DNA from: JAGRMG01 sp047975215
GTDB lineage: Bacteria > Pseudomonadota > Alphaproteobacteria > Rhodobacterales > Rhodobacteraceae
Length of the DNA: 64,000 nt
Direction: 5' to 3'
NCBI GenBank assembly: GCA_047975215.1
Contig: JBKEDD010000088.1
Span: 22,507-86,506 of the forward strand
Shown: positions 16,327 through 24,493 of the stretch, piece after piece
Numbering within the stretch: position 1 is the stretch's first letter
Layout of the letters: each line of letters opens with the position of its first letter
Made by a program: the position numbers and the translations under genes
Notes under the pieces: generated by a model
The model's input: only the letters and a program-made list of their open reading frames with translations
Databases searched by the model: none
What the model was told of the DNA's origin: nothing

Positions 16327-17724
16327 ATGCCGGATAACAGTCTCGGCCTCTGGCGCGGGCAGGAACGCAGTAGCTGGATCCGCCTGCGCACGCTGATCTG
16401 GCTGCGTTGGGTGGCCGTGATCGGGCAGTTCGCGGCAATTACCGTGGCCCAGCGCGTCTATCATCTGCAGCTCGAACTTGGCCTGTGCTATTTCGCCATC
16501 GGCGTTTCGGTGGCCGCGAACCTGGCCGCGATCTTCGTGTTTCCCCAGAACAAGCGCCTGTCGGAGTTCGAGAACTTCCTGACCGTGATGTTCGATCTTC
16601 TGCAGCTGGCCTTTCTTCTGTACCTGACCGGCGGGCTGACCAATCCGTTCGCGCTGTTGCTGCTGGGCCCGGTCGTCATATCCGCCAACGTGATGGGGTT
16701 GCGCGCGACCCTTCTGATCGGGGGCGCGGCGATGATCCTTGTCACGGTGCTGGCGCAATATCATCTGCCGCTGCGCACCGAGACGGGTTATGTCCTGCGC
16801 ATCCCCGAGATCTTCATGTTCGGCAACTGGGCCGCCACCATCATCGCCATTGTCTTCCTGGGCGCCTATTCGCTGCGCATCAGCTCCGAGATGCGGTCGA
16901 TGTCCGAGGCGCTGGCGGCCACGCAGATGGCGCTTAGCCGCGAACAGAAACTGACCGATCTGGGCGGAGTGATCGCGGCCGCCGCGCATGAGCTTGGTAC
17001 ACCGCTGGCCACGATCAAGCTGACAAGCGCGGAACTGATCGAGGAACTGGACGACCGCCCGGACCTGCGCGAGGATGCGGCGCTGATCCGCCAGCAGGCC
17101 GACCGCTGCCGCGACATCCTGCGCGACATGGGCCGGGCCGGAAAGGATGACCTGCACCTGCGCCAGGCGCCGCTGTCCACGGTCATTCACGAGGCGGCGG
17201 AACCGCACATGAACCGCGGCAAGACCATCCACTTCGAGGAGGGGCCGGCGGGCGACGGCGGCCTGCAACAGCCCTCTGTCCTGCGTATGCCCGAGGTCAT
17301 CCACGGGTTGCGCAACCTTATCCAGAACGCGGTGGATTTCGCGCACGCCAATGTCTGGGTCGAAACGATCTGGACAGAGAGCCTTATCACGGTGCGCATT
17401 CTCGATGACGGGCGCGGATACCCGCCGCACCTGATCGGGCGAATCGGCGACCCTTTCGTGCGCCGGCGACGCACCGAAAGCGACCGCAAGGAGCGCCCGG
17501 AATACGAGGGTATGGGCCTGGGGCTGTTCATCGCCAAGACGCTTCTGGAACGCTCCGGGGCCGGCATCCGATTTGCCAATGCCCGCGACCCGGCGCACGG
17601 CGTCGATGCCCGCGCCGAACAGCGCGGCGCGGTGGTCGAGGTGGTCTGGCCACGGCGCGCCATCGACGCACGGTCGGGCGATCACGCAGTGCCGCTTGGC
17701 CGCAACCGCCCGATCGAGGTCTGA
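16327..17724 (+). CDS. regB: Redox sensor histidine kinase RegB/PrrB
   Basis: A membrane kinase of 465 residues that phosphorylates RegA under reducing conditions. Six membrane helices lie in about residues 23-185. The quinone-sensing GGLTNPF motif is at 102-108. The H-box AAAAHELGTPLATIKL has H221, and the redox cysteine C261 (QADRCRDIL) lies 40 residues further on, the same spacing as in R. capsulatus RegB (H225/C265). N and G boxes (NLIQNAVDFA, DDGRGYPP, GMGLGLFIAKTLL) are intact. The ATG at 16327 is used because the upstream in-frame extension runs through the divergent promoter region. Confidence 0.96.
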   Translation: MPDNSLGLWRGQERSSWIRLRTLIWLRWVAVIGQFAAITVAQRVYHLQLELGLCYFAIGVSVAANLAAIFVFPQNKRLSEFENFLTVMFDLLQLAFLLYLTGGLTNPFALLLLGPVVISANVMGLRATLLIGGAAMILVTVLAQYHLPLRTETGYVLRIPEIFMFGNWAATIIAIVFLGAYSLRISSEMRSMSEALAATQMALSREQKLTDLGGVIAAAAHELGTPLATIKLTSAELIEELDDRPDLREDAALIRQQADRCRDILRDMGRAGKDDLHLRQAPLSTVIHEAAEPHMNRGKTIHFEEGPAGDGGLQQPSVLRMPEVIHGLRNLIQNAVDFAHANVWVETIWTESLITVRILDDGRGYPPHLIGRIGDPFVRRRRTESDRKERPEYEGMGLGLFIAKTLLERSGAGIRFANARDPAHGVDARAEQRGAVVEVVWPRRAIDARSGDHAVPLGRNRPIEV

Positions 17725-17746
17725 TCCCTCCGTTTCCCGCCGCTGG

Positions 17747-17761
17747 TTAAGGGCGCATTAA
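17747..17761. promoter_or_regulatory. Perfect CtrA-type box
   Basis: TTAA-N7-TTAA lies inside a perfect 6-bp inverted repeat (GGTTAA and TTAACC). It sits in the 81-base gap after regB, 44 bases upstream of the PAS gene ATG. This matches the full CtrA recognition sequence of alphaproteobacteria. Binding is inferred. Confidence 0.5.
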
Positions 17762-17805
17762 CCAATCGCGCGGCATGGTACCGCCGGAAGCTTGTATTCT
17801 GGCGG

Positions 17806-19365
17806 ATGGGTGCGGTGCTGACACTTGAAACGGTTCTTCTGTCGCTGACCTGCGCCGCGGCGGCACTCGCCGCGGCGATGTTCCTGGCGCCGCGCCGCGC
17901 ACCGCAGGCCGGCCCGGCGATGACCCCGGGCGAACCTGACGGCCCGATATTACTGTTCGACGGCACCGAACTGGCCGATACGTCGTCAGACCTGCGCAAC
18001 CTGCTTGGGCCGGATCGTGGCGGAACCGGGGTGGCGCCCGACTGGCAGGATCTTCGCGGCCGGCTCGAAGCCACCTACCCCGACATGCCGCAGACCCCCG
18101 GCGCCTTGTGCGATAACGAACGGCGCTTGATCCGCGCCAGGGGCGGTCTGGTCGCCGGCGATATCATGATGGAACGCATCGGCGAGATCACGCGCCTGTG
18201 TCTGGCATCCGATTCGCTGGCCCCGGCCAACGGCCCCGCCAACCGCGAGAGCGAATTGCAGGCGCTGCGCCTGGCGATGGACGCGACGCCCTATCCGGTC
18301 TGGCGCGTGGACGCGCAGGGCCGGGTGGTCTGGCACAACGCCGCCTATGGTGTGCTTGCCCGCAAGTTGCGCGGCAAGGATGCCCGGCTTGCGCAGCCCC
18401 TGTTTCCCGACGATGCCACCGCCCTGCCGCCCGGTCGCCGGACCAGGATTTCGGTTGCCGCCGACGGGCAGGACCAGAAGCTATGGTTCGATGTCACGGT
18501 AGCGGCGCAGCCGGCGGGGAACCTGTATTTCGCCGCCGATATCAACGCCGTGGTAGATGCCGAGATCGCACAGCGCAATTTCGTGCAGACCCTGGCCAAG
18601 ACGTTTGCCCAGCTTCCCATCGGGCTGGCCATTTTCGACCGGAACCGGCAACTGGCGCTGTTCAATCCGGCGCTTGTCGACCTGACCGCCCTGCCTGCCG
18701 ACTTTCTCAGCGCGCGGCCGGCGCTGTCATCCTTCTTCGACCGGTTGCGCGACCGTCGCATGATGCCCGAACCGAAGAACTACAACGGCTGGCGCCAACA
18801 GATGGCCGATCTGGTGGCCGCCGCCGCGGACGGGCGGTACCAGGAAACCTGGTCGCTGCCCTCGGGGTCGGTCTATTCGGTCAGCGGCCGGCCCCATCCC
18901 GACGGCGCCGTTGCATTCCTGATCGAGGACATCACCGCCGAGATTACCCTGACCCGCCAGTTCCGGGCGGAACTTGAGCTTGGCCAGGCGATCCTGGACA
19001 GCGTCGAGGACGCGATCGCGGTATTTTCGTCCGACGGGACGCTGGTGTTTTCCAACGAACCCTTCCATGCGCTTTGGGGTCTCGATCCGGACCGAGGCTT
19101 TGCGCAGATGACGATCGTGGATGCGACCCGTGCCTGGCAAGACCTGAGCGTACCAACCCCGGTCTGGGGCGAGTTGCGCGATTTCGTCGCCGCGCGTGAG
19201 AACCGCGCCACCTGGTCGGCCGAAACGCGACTGCGCAGCGGCGAAAGGCTGGACTGCGCCATTCGCCCGATCCAGGGCGGCGCGACGATGGTCCGCTTCC
19301 GGCGGCTGGCAGGGTGGCGCGACAGCCAGCCCCACGCGCAACCGGAACCGGCCCGACCCGTCTGA
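17806..19365 (+). CDS. Membrane-anchored PAS-domain protein without kinase domain
   Basis: The product has 519 residues. An N-terminal hydrophobic helix (about 6-28) is followed by a poorly conserved stretch and three PAS-like modules at about 150-245, 265-380 and 390-500 (for example AILDSVEDAIAVFSSDGTLVFSN). No H-box, ATPase or output domain follows. The protein ends after the last PAS module with a proline-rich tail. It resembles the sensor half of DivL/CckA-type or hybrid kinases. It may act as an allosteric partner of another kinase. A CtrA-type box lies just upstream. Ligands are unknown. Confidence 0.75.
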   Translation: MGAVLTLETVLLSLTCAAAALAAAMFLAPRRAPQAGPAMTPGEPDGPILLFDGTELADTSSDLRNLLGPDRGGTGVAPDWQDLRGRLEATYPDMPQTPGALCDNERRLIRARGGLVAGDIMMERIGEITRLCLASDSLAPANGPANRESELQALRLAMDATPYPVWRVDAQGRVVWHNAAYGVLARKLRGKDARLAQPLFPDDATALPPGRRTRISVAADGQDQKLWFDVTVAAQPAGNLYFAADINAVVDAEIAQRNFVQTLAKTFAQLPIGLAIFDRNRQLALFNPALVDLTALPADFLSARPALSSFFDRLRDRRMMPEPKNYNGWRQQMADLVAAAADGRYQETWSLPSGSVYSVSGRPHPDGAVAFLIEDITAEITLTRQFRAELELGQAILDSVEDAIAVFSSDGTLVFSNEPFHALWGLDPDRGFAQMTIVDATRAWQDLSVPTPVWGELRDFVAARENRATWSAETRLRSGERLDCAIRPIQGGATMVRFRRLAGWRDSQPHAQPEPARPV

Positions 19366-19407
19366 ACGCGCTTGCAGCCGCCCCGCCGCGCCGCCATTGT
19401 GCGCGTC

Positions 19408-19887
19408 ATGACCGAACCGCGCCGAAGCGTTCAGAGCCTGTCGCCCCGACAGACCGCCGAGATTGCCGCCCGGCTGGGGCCGCGGCTGTCGGCGGGTGAC
19501 TGCCTGCTGCTGGACGGACCGATCGGGGCGGGCAAGACGCATTTCGCCCGCGCATTGATCTGCTCGCGGATGACGATCCCCGAGGAGGTGCCCTCGCCCA
19601 CCTTCACGCTGGTTCAGACCTACGACACCCCCGAATGCGCGACATGGCATGCCGATCTGTACCGCCTGAGCGGATCCGCCGAGATCGAGGAACTGGGCCT
19701 GAGCGACGCTTTCGAGACCGCCGTCTGCCTGGTCGAATGGCCCGACCGGCTGGGCACGCTCGCCCCGGACCGGGCGCTGACCGTCCGCTTTATCGCCGAT
19801 CCGGATCATGAGGAAATGCGCCGGATCGGGTTTTACTGGACGGCGGGCAGATGGGCCGACATCCTGGACGGAATCGCCGATGACTGA
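19408..19887 (+). CDS. tsaE: tRNA threonylcarbamoyladenosine biosynthesis ATPase TsaE
   Basis: An ATPase of 159 residues that supports TsaB/TsaD in making t6A37 in ANN-decoding tRNAs. Walker A is GPIGAGKT at residues 37-44. The family hallmark SPTFTLVQTY follows, then HADLYRL and VCLVEWPDRLG near the C-terminus. The ATG at 19408 gives the usual length, and the upstream extension is rejected. It overlaps the next gene by eight bases and starts a tightly packed operon. Confidence 0.95.
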   Translation: MTEPRRSVQSLSPRQTAEIAARLGPRLSAGDCLLLDGPIGAGKTHFARALICSRMTIPEEVPSPTFTLVQTYDTPECATWHADLYRLSGSAEIEELGLSDAFETAVCLVEWPDRLGTLAPDRALTVRFIADPDHEEMRRIGFYWTAGRWADILDGIADD

Positions 19888-20887
19888 ACGCGAAACCCAG
19901 TTGCGCGCCTTTCTCGACCGCTCCGGCTGGGCCGGTGCCGACCGCGCGGCGCTCGCCGGGGACGCATCGAACCGCCGCTACGAACGCCTGAGCGATCCCG
20001 CCACGCGGCAGACCGCGGTTCTGATGGACGCGCCGGCCGACAAGGGCGAGGATGTCGGACCCTTCGTCGAAATCGCACGGTTCCTGCGCGCTACCGGGCT
20101 CAGCGCACCCGAGATTCTGGCACAAGACCGGCAGGCCGGATTTCTGATTCTCGAAGATCTGGGCGACGACCTGTTCGCGCGCGTCCTCGCCGTGCGGCCC
20201 GGTCTTGAAACGCAGCTATACGAAACCGCAACCGATGTCCTGGTGGTGTTGCACCGGGCAACGCCGCCATCACTCGCCGAATACAGCCCGGCCCTGATGA
20301 CCGGGCTTGCGGCACTGGCCTTGTCGAAATACCGCGACGGTATTCGCGGCACGCCCGACCTCGCCGCCCTATCCCGGTTCGAAGACCGGTTCGGTGCCAT
20401 CCTGCGCGAGACCGTCGCACAGGCGCCGCCGGTGCTGATCCAGCGCGATTATCACGCCGAGAACCTGCTTTGGCTGCCGCGGCGCAGCGGCGTGGCGCGT
20501 GTCGGGCTGCTGGATTTCCAGGATGCGATGCTGGGCCATCCGGCCTATGATCTGGTGTCGCTGTTGCAGGATGCGCGGCGCGATGTGACGCCCGGTATCG
20601 AGACCGCCATGATCGCCCGGTACCTGGCCGCCACCCGGCTTGATCCCGATGCGTTCGCGGCCGCCTATGCGGTGCTGGGCGCCCAGCGCAATCTGCGTAT
20701 TCTCGGCGTCTTTGCCCGCCTGGCGACAGAGTACGGCAAGCCGCATTATCTTGGCCTCGTGCCGCGCGTCTGGGCACATCTGGAACGCGATCTCGACCAT
20801 CCGGCCCTGGCCACGGTGGCCGGGCTCTTGCGCGATGCCCTGCCCGAACCCACGCACGCGAACCTGTCCGCGTTGCAAGTGGCATGA
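19880..20887 (+). CDS. amgK: Anomeric MurNAc/GlcNAc kinase AmgK (aminoglycoside phosphotransferase family)
   Basis: A kinase-fold protein of 335 residues. Catalytic-loop D190 (QRDYHAENLLW) and metal-binding D212 (LLDFQDAMLGHPAYDL) are intact. In the known pathway AmgK phosphorylates MurNAc at C1, bypassing de novo UDP-MurNAc synthesis, and MurU then makes UDP-MurNAc. The next gene, overlapping by four bases, is a MurU-like nucleotidyltransferase, which supports this assignment over a generic phosphotransferase. The start at 19880 gives the family N-terminus. Confidence 0.88.
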   Translation: MTERETQLRAFLDRSGWAGADRAALAGDASNRRYERLSDPATRQTAVLMDAPADKGEDVGPFVEIARFLRATGLSAPEILAQDRQAGFLILEDLGDDLFARVLAVRPGLETQLYETATDVLVVLHRATPPSLAEYSPALMTGLAALALSKYRDGIRGTPDLAALSRFEDRFGAILRETVAQAPPVLIQRDYHAENLLWLPRRSGVARVGLLDFQDAMLGHPAYDLVSLLQDARRDVTPGIETAMIARYLAATRLDPDAFAAAYAVLGAQRNLRILGVFARLATEYGKPHYLGLVPRVWAHLERDLDHPALATVAGLLRDALPEPTHANLSALQVA

Positions 20888-21570
20888 AGCCCGATGCCAT
20901 CATGCTGTTCGCCGCCGGGTTCGGCACGCGCATGGGGGCGCTGACCCGCACCCGTCCGAAACCGATGATCCCGGTCGCGGGCCGTCCGATGATTGATTAC
21001 GCACTGGCGCTGGCAAGGGACGTTGCCCCGGCCCGGATCGTCGCCAACCTGCATTATCTGCCGCAACAGCTCGAGGCGCACCTTGCGCCGCAGGGCGTCG
21101 CCCTGTCGCACGAACATCCCGACATACTTGATACCGGCGGCGGCCTGAAAGCGGCGCTGCCGCTGCTCGGCACCGGGCCGGTCTATACCCTGAACACCGA
21201 TGCAATCTGGGTCGGGCCCAACCCGCTGCGGCTGCTGCAAGCGGCCTGGGATCCCGAGCGGATGGATGCGCTTCTGACATGTGTGCCGCCCGCGGGCGCG
21301 ATCGGCCACGCGGGGAAAGGCGATTTTCTGGCGGCGCCCGACGGGCGCCTCCGGCGGGGTCCGGGGCTGATCTTTGGCGGCGCGCAGATCGTCAAGCCCG
21401 GCACGCTGGACGCGTTCGACAAGGCCGCCTTTTCGATGAACCTGCCTTGGGACAGGATGCTGCAAGAAGGGCGGCTGTTCGGGCTGGTCTATCCCGGCCG
21501 CTGGTGTGATGTCGGTCATCCGGGCGGGATATCGCTTGCCGAAAAGTTGCTGGAAGAGGCGGATGTTTGA
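20884..21570 (+). CDS. murU: MurNAc-1-phosphate uridylyltransferase MurU
   Basis: A nucleotidyltransferase of 228 residues. The signature AAGFGTRM is at residues 10-17, with RPKPMIPVAGRPMI after it. NTDAIW near residue 103 supplies the metal-binding aspartate. It converts MurNAc-1-P and UTP to UDP-MurNAc, completing cell-wall recycling with AmgK. It starts in the ATGA overlap with amgK and overlaps addB by eight bases. Confidence 0.9.
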   Translation: MKPDAIMLFAAGFGTRMGALTRTRPKPMIPVAGRPMIDYALALARDVAPARIVANLHYLPQQLEAHLAPQGVALSHEHPDILDTGGGLKAALPLLGTGPVYTLNTDAIWVGPNPLRLLQAAWDPERMDALLTCVPPAGAIGHAGKGDFLAAPDGRLRRGPGLIFGGAQIVKPGTLDAFDKAAFSMNLPWDRMLQEGRLFGLVYPGRWCDVGHPGGISLAEKLLEEADV

Positions 21571-24493
21571 GGGCACGGAAAAACCGCGCGTCTTTGCGCT
21601 GCCGCCGGGCGTGGATTTTCCGCGCGCCCTGATCGACGGGCTGGTGGCGCGCTGCGAAGGGCAACCGCCCGAGGCCCTGGCGCGGGTGCATCTGATCGTG
21701 AACACCCGCCGCATGGCGCGGCGCATCCGCACCCTGTTCGATGCCGGCCCGCCGCGACTATTGCCACGGCTGTCGCTGATCACCGATCTGGGCGAAACGG
21801 GCGATATCGCCCGCCTGCCTCCGGCAATCCCGCCGCTGCGCCGCCGGCTGGAACTGGCGCGGCTGATCGGCGCGCTGCTGGACCGCCAGCCCGACCTGGC
21901 ACCGCGCGCCTCGCTTTACGATCTGGCCGACAGCCTGGCCGCGCTGATCGACGAAATGCAGGGCGAAGGCGTGAGCCCCGACGATATCGCGGCCCTGGAC
22001 GTCAGCGACATGTCGGGCCACTGGGCGCGGGCGCAGGCGTTCATCGGCATCGCCAGGGACTTCGCCGCCGCCGGGGACGACATGCTCGACCCGCAGGCCC
22101 GCCAGCGCCGCGTGACGGAAAACCTGATCGCGGGCTGGCAGGCCGCGCCCCCCGCGCATCCGGTGGTTCTGGCCGGATCCACCGGTTCGCGCGGCACCAC
22201 GGCAATGCTGATGCAGGCTGTGGCGCGCCTGCCGCGGGGCGCCGTTGTCCTGCCGGGCTTCGACTTTGACATGAGCACGGCCGACTGGGCCGGGCTGGAC
22301 GAGGCGATGCTGTCCGAGGACCACCCGCAATTCCGGTTCCGAAGGCTCATGGATCTGCTGGAATTGCGGCCGCGCGACGTTCAACGCTGGAACGATGCGG
22401 CGCCGCCCTCGCCCGCGCGGAACCGGCTGGTATCGCTGGCGCTGCGCCCCGCGCCCGTCACCGATGCCTGGATGCGCGAGGGTCCAAGGTTGAACGATCT
22501 GGCCGGCGCCACCGCCGGCATGACCCTGATCGAGGCGCCCTCGCCCCGGGCCGAGGCGCTGGCGATCGCGCTGCGGCTTCGCCAGGCGGCCGAAACGGGC
22601 CAGACCGCCGCCCTGATCACGCCCGACCGGATGCTGACCCGGCAGGTCGCGGCGGCGCTGGACCGCTGGAACATAGAACCCGACGACAGCGCGGGCCTGC
22701 CGCTGCACCTGTCACCGCCGGGCCGGTTCCTGCGCCATATCGCGGCATTGTTCACCGAACGGCTGACGGCAGCGGCATTGATGACGCTGCTTAAACACCC
22801 GCTGTGCCACAGCGGCGCGGGGCGCGGCGAACATGTGCTGCACGGCAGCGATCTGGAAATGCACCTGCGCAGATACGGCCCGCCCTTCCCCGATGGCGAA
22901 AGCCTGCGGGCCTGGGCGGCGCGGCAAAGGGCGATCCCGGCGGACTGGGCCGGCTGGCTGGCCGGGGCGTTCTGTAACCGCGATGTATCGGGCAGCCTGC
23001 CGCTGGCCGACTGGGTTGCACGGCTCCGCAATCTCGCCGAGACCATCGCCGCCGGCAGCGCCGCAACCGGATCCGGCGCCCTCTGGGGCCGCAACGCCGG
23101 GCAGAAGGCACTGGCGGTGGTGGACATGCTGGCTGCCGAGGCCGGCGCCGGCGGAGAGATGGGCGCGGGCGATTTCGCAAACCTTCTGGGCGCATTGCTC
23201 GAACAGGAGGAGGTGCGCGACCGCGATGCGCCGCACCCGGGCATCATGATCTGGGGTACGTTGGAGGCCCGGGTGCAGGGCGCCGACCTGCTGATCCTGG
23301 GCGGTCTGAACGATGGAAGCTGGCCCGAGGCGCCGCCCCCCGACCCCTGGTTGAACCGGCAGATGCGGCTGGCGACGGGCCTTTTGCTTCCGGAACGCCG
23401 GATCGGGCTTTCCGCGCACGATTTCCAGCAGGCGGTGGCCGCCCCCGAGGTCTGGCTGACCCGCGCCACCCGGTCGGACGACGCCGAAACCGTAGCCTCG
23501 CGATGGCTCAACCGGCTGACCAACTTGCTGAACGGTCTGCCCGGCCGGGGCGGGCCACAGGCGCTGGCCGATATGGCCGCGCGCGGTGAAACGTGGCTGG
23601 ACCGGGCGAAGGCGCTGGACCGGGCCGACCCGCGGCCACCCGCGCCCCGGCCCTCGCCGCGCCCGCCGGTTGCGGCGCGGCCGCGCGAGTTGTCCGTGAC
23701 CGAGATCAAGCGGCTGATCCGCGACCCCTATGCGATCTATGCAAGGCATGTGCTGCGTCTAAACCCTCTGGACCCGCTGGTACAGGAACCCGACGCGCGT
23801 TTGCGTGGCACGGTGATGCACGACATCCTGGAACAGGTGGTGCGCGAAAGCCTCGGCACCGGCCTGCCTTCGCGCGGGGGGGTTCTCGACCGGGCCGCGG
23901 CGATCCTGGCGCGCGACGTACCCTGGCCCGCCGCCCGCAGTTTGTGGCTGGCACGGCTGGCGCGCATCGCCGACTGGTTCCTGGCGACCGAAGCGGAACG
24001 ACAGGAACGCGCCACGCCGGCCGGTTTCGAGATCCGCGGCCGCGCGGCGCTGGACGATCCGGCCTTCGTGCTCAAGGGCAAGGCCGACCGGATCGACCGC
24101 GATGCCAGCGGCCAGTTGATCCTCTATGACTACAAGACCGGCGTGCCGCCCTCGCAGAAGGAACAGGCACGGTTCGACAAGCAACTTCTGCTTGAGGCCG
24201 CGATGGCGGAACGGGGCGCATTCGAAGGGCTGGCCGCCGCGCCCGTGGCCGATGCGGTATTCATTGGGGTCGGCACATCGCCCAAGGAAGTCGCGGCGCC
24301 ACTGGAAAGCGAACCGCCCGGCAAGGTGTGGGCCGAATTCGCGCAACTGATCGCTGCCTACATGCAGCCCGGGCAGGGATTTACCGCACGCCGCGCGGTC
24401 CAGAAAGACACTGATACGGGCGATTTCGACCAGTTGGCGCGGTTCGGCGAATGGGACCGCAGCACTGACCCGACCCCGGAGAACCTGACATGA
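21563..24493 (+). CDS. addB: AddB, double-strand break repair helicase-nuclease subunit
   Basis: Partner of AddA in the RecBCD-like complex that resects DNA ends for RecA. The product has 976 residues from ATG 21563, which overlaps murU by eight bases. The C-terminal PD-(D/E)XK nuclease is visible as LRGTVMHDILEQV, KGKADRID and LYDYKTG (about residues 750-860). The N-terminus lacks a recognisable Walker A, and the iron-sulfur cysteines of Bacillus AddB are absent (IRDPYAIYARHV where a CPY would be). This is the alphaproteobacterial AddB form. Confidence 0.94.
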   Translation: MFEGTEKPRVFALPPGVDFPRALIDGLVARCEGQPPEALARVHLIVNTRRMARRIRTLFDAGPPRLLPRLSLITDLGETGDIARLPPAIPPLRRRLELARLIGALLDRQPDLAPRASLYDLADSLAALIDEMQGEGVSPDDIAALDVSDMSGHWARAQAFIGIARDFAAAGDDMLDPQARQRRVTENLIAGWQAAPPAHPVVLAGSTGSRGTTAMLMQAVARLPRGAVVLPGFDFDMSTADWAGLDEAMLSEDHPQFRFRRLMDLLELRPRDVQRWNDAAPPSPARNRLVSLALRPAPVTDAWMREGPRLNDLAGATAGMTLIEAPSPRAEALAIALRLRQAAETGQTAALITPDRMLTRQVAAALDRWNIEPDDSAGLPLHLSPPGRFLRHIAALFTERLTAAALMTLLKHPLCHSGAGRGEHVLHGSDLEMHLRRYGPPFPDGESLRAWAARQRAIPADWAGWLAGAFCNRDVSGSLPLADWVARLRNLAETIAAGSAATGSGALWGRNAGQKALAVVDMLAAEAGAGGEMGAGDFANLLGALLEQEEVRDRDAPHPGIMIWGTLEARVQGADLLILGGLNDGSWPEAPPPDPWLNRQMRLATGLLLPERRIGLSAHDFQQAVAAPEVWLTRATRSDDAETVASRWLNRLTNLLNGLPGRGGPQALADMAARGETWLDRAKALDRADPRPPAPRPSPRPPVAARPRELSVTEIKRLIRDPYAIYARHVLRLNPLDPLVQEPDARLRGTVMHDILEQVVRESLGTGLPSRGGVLDRAAAILARDVPWPAARSLWLARLARIADWFLATEAERQERATPAGFEIRGRAALDDPAFVLKGKADRIDRDASGQLILYDYKTGVPPSQKEQARFDKQLLLEAAMAERGAFEGLAAAPVADAVFIGVGTSPKEVAAPLESEPPGKVWAEFAQLIAAYMQPGQGFTARRAVQKDTDTGDFDQLARFGEWDRSTDPTPENLT

